A stretch of 64,000 bases of DNA from a bacterium (lineage in GTDB: Bacteria > Verrucomicrobiota > Verrucomicrobiia > Limisphaerales > RI-55): contig WGOC01000002.1 in the NCBI GenBank assembly GCA_016124235.1, forward strand, positions 62,001-126,000, read 5' to 3'. The position numbers and the translations under genes are program-made. The notes below the pieces were generated by a model that was not told the DNA's origin, searched no databases, and saw nothing but the letters and a program-made list of their open reading frames with translations. This document shows positions 62,328 to 64,000 of this stretch, one piece after another; the first letter of the stretch is position 1, and every line of letters begins with the position of its first letter.

Positions 62328-64000
62328 TCAGATACCGTCGAGACTCGCGTCTGACCGCGCTGCCCGCTTGCCCTTTTCACCGGGAGCCTTTGAAGGGGAG
62401 ATGAGAGTTCCCACGATGTCGTCGTACAAGGCCCTGATGCCATACACTTCGACCAACACACCCGCCGCCTCCGACCGGGTTTTGTAGATGGCCTCCAAAC
62501 CGGGCGACCCATTCAACGCCACAGGAAATTTCAACCGGTCGGCCAGAGCCTCGATGGCCAGTTCTCGGGCTCGGTCTTTCACTTCCTGTGTGGTGTAGTC
62601 CTCAAACGGGATCAGCACACTCCCGTAGCTGCCGGCGCCCGGTCTCTTGCCAATGACTTCCTCGGAAACAGGATTGTTGGAATTGTCCGTAAAGAAAGAG
62701 GTGAATTCGCGCGTGTTCGAATAGAATTGCAGTTCATCGAAACCGAGGACCAACGCCAGATCCTCACCCTTCGCCGCAAGAAAACTGAAGAGATATTGGT
62801 GGAACTCGTCCCCAACCGTCTTTCGATAATGCACGGAAACCGTTGGAAAATCGGCAATGACATCGAAGGGGATCGTGATGACCCCTTCCCAATCGCCGGT
62901 CCTCGCCTTGGTCACGCTGAAATAGCTCTGAATTTGCAACCCTTCCCTCTCCGGGAAATAGGGATGTTCATTGTAATTATCATTGGCGCCATCGGGATTT
63001 CCGCCGTCCATGTCGATATGCATATCGAAGGACTGAAGGTAACTGACGTACAAGGTGGTGAAATTGTTGGTAGTCCACTCGACCGGCAGCTCATCCGGGA
63101 ACGGCGGCGCGCCGGAAAGCACCACATTTTCCTCGTCCTGTTCCCAAATGGCCTCGTCCAGCAGCACATCGATGTCGCGGTAAAAACCCTGGCTGAGATT
63201 GCGTCCCGTGGGCTCTTTGTCGGGGTCCACTTTGAAAGGGCTGAGGGAATCCAACGACGGACTGGCACTTTGCCCATCCTGATCGAGAAAGCCGTTGCCA
63301 TTGAAGTCGTAGCGGGAATAGATCTCCTCCGGCAGCGATTCGCCAGGAGTGGACCGGAGGTTGTAGGGCGCAGGGTGCGGTGGGGAAACCGGTTGATCAA
63401 ACACCAGTCCGTCGAAGTTCAGGTCGCGTTTGAAATGCATCGGCGGACCGTCCAGATACTTGTCCTCCCCGTTCACCTGCAGCCACGCATCCCGAAAGGC
63501 GCGGAAATCTTTCATGTTGATGACACCATCACCCCGCCGACCGTCGGCCGTGTGAATTTGGTCCGGGTTCTTCTCGAAATTCATGAGTGCCGCGCGGAGG
63601 TTGCCGTCCCTTGTCCCGTCATCGACATCCACGAGCGCCCGCTGCCGGTCGAAATTCTCCTGCTGGAGAACGTAGTCGGCCCGTAGGCGATCAATGTCCA
63701 ATGCGGCTGAAAAACCGTCCACCAGATTGCCGCGCTCACCGCCTTGAACTTCAAAAGTGGTGTTGGTCCCCATCAGCAATTGCTTCATTTCAAAGATGCT
63801 CAACGAGGGTTCCAGCGACCACAGAAAGCTGGCGATGCCGGTGACCAGTGGAGCTGCGTAAGACGTGCCGGATTGATCAACGTGGCTAAAAGCGTTCGCC
63901 TGCGGTCCCTGCAGAACGGTTACATCGGTGCCACCCGCTGAAACGGAATCGCCCTGACCGGACGCGTCGTAGTTGGAATAGTCACTGGTGGTACGGTCTT
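62328..64000 (-). CDS. Subtilase (S8) serine peptidase, 5' end outside window
   Basis: The frame is open to the right edge; 556 C-terminal residues are visible. Near the edge the sequence SDYSNYDASGQGDSVSAGG, then DQSGTSYAAPLVTGIASF, contains the catalytic Ser of S8 peptidases (codon at 63863-63861). The Asp and His lie outside. After the peptidase domain come Ca2+-binding-like loops (DGRRGDGVINMKDF, DLNFDGL, YDFNGNGFLDQDGQ) of the dockerin/EF-hand kind and a long C-terminal beta region. An apparent internal start at 63803 is not the real one. Secreted protease. Confidence 0.85.
   Translation of the reverse strand, partial: DRTTSDYSNYDASGQGDSVSAGGTDVTVLQGPQANAFSHVDQSGTSYAAPLVTGIASFLWSLEPSLSIFEMKQLLMGTNTTFEVQGGERGNLVDGFSAALDIDRLRADYVLQQENFDRQRALVDVDDGTRDGNLRAALMNFEKNPDQIHTADGRRGDGVINMKDFRAFRDAWLQVNGEDKYLDGPPMHFKRDLNFDGLVFDQPVSPPHPAPYNLRSTPGESLPEEIYSRYDFNGNGFLDQDGQSASPSLDSLSPFKVDPDKEPTGRNLSQGFYRDIDVLLDEAIWEQDEENVVLSGAPPFPDELPVEWTTNNFTTLYVSYLQSFDMHIDMDGGNPDGANDNYNEHPYFPEREGLQIQSYFSVTKARTGDWEGVITIPFDVIADFPTVSVHYRKTVGDEFHQYLFSFLAAKGEDLALVLGFDELQFYSNTREFTSFFTDNSNNPVSEEVIGKRPGAGSYGSVLIPFEDYTTQEVKDRARELAIEALADRLKFPVALNGSPGLEAIYKTRSEAAGVLVEVYGIRALYDDIVGTLISPSKAPGEKGKRAARSDASLDGI

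Noticed and set aside
62727..63686. A 319-codon plus-strand frame inside the subtilase region
   Set aside because: The minus strand shows peptidase and Ca2+-loop motifs continuous to the window edge.
1..64000. tRNA, rRNA, CRISPR or insertion sequences
   Set aside because: Reading both strands showed no T-loop-type tRNA ends, rRNA stretches, regular repeat-spacer arrays or transposase motifs. A covariance search would be decisive.

Overview
The window looks like chromosomal DNA from a Verrucomicrobiota bacterium, probably close to the Pedosphaera/Limisphaerales group. The evidence is indirect: many secreted DUF1800, DUF1080 and DUF3472 proteins and PQQ-propeller proteins, a short secreted protein with the IDGGGGTSTGG motif, several ECF sigma factors, and degenerate intergenic repeats of the kind common in that phylum. 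There are no rRNA or tRNA genes, CRISPR arrays, phage genes or insertion sequences that I can see. Gene content is mostly housekeeping plus secreted and regulatory functions.

Layout. 1-6 kb: a truncated DUF1800 protein, ppdK with promoter and terminator, and an ECF sigma factor fused to a large membrane domain. 6-12 kb (minus strand): an operon of an EF-hand protein, a propeller-like secreted protein and a cytochrome P450, joined by ATGA overlaps; then an ECF sigma/anti-sigma pair with a small secreted third gene, and hisB. 12.8-17.8 kb (plus): an active Deg-type protease, its catalytically dead paralogue, fmt and a divergent folP-like gene. 17.7-23 kb: an orphan EgtD-like methyltransferase, UVR-motif and YqeY proteins, a rhomboid protease with a GYF-like tail, yraN and another ECF sigma factor. 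23-26 kb: a methanethiol oxidase cluster (mtoX, SCO, membrane protein). 26-28.5 kb: a lipoprotein trio (LpoB-like, COG3014-like, YcfL-like). 28.5-39 kb: mixed metabolism, including a eukaryote-type hisA and metF. 39-43 kb: a ribose-type ABC transporter. 43-47 kb: signalling genes.

47-52 kb (minus) is the regulatory highlight. leuA is preceded by a complete leucine attenuator: a 23-residue leader peptide with seven Leu codons, an antiterminator and a terminator. Upstream lie a group-2-like sigma factor, a signal-peptide-less HtrA protease and an Rrf2 regulator. GTAA-N9-TTAC dyads sit 11-12 bases upstream of both the htrA and rrf2 start codons. 52-64 kb holds an M13 peptidase, a PAS-AraC regulator, a Tat-exported sulfite oxidase, secreted DUF3472/DUF1080 proteins, proC, an AI-2E-family transporter and the 3' part of a subtilase.

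Many adjacent genes share a 4-base ATGA or GTGA stop/start overlap (7662, 9122, 11451, 14324, 15793, 19617, 28013), so translational coupling appears common. All functional assignments come from reading motifs by eye; no database search was run.
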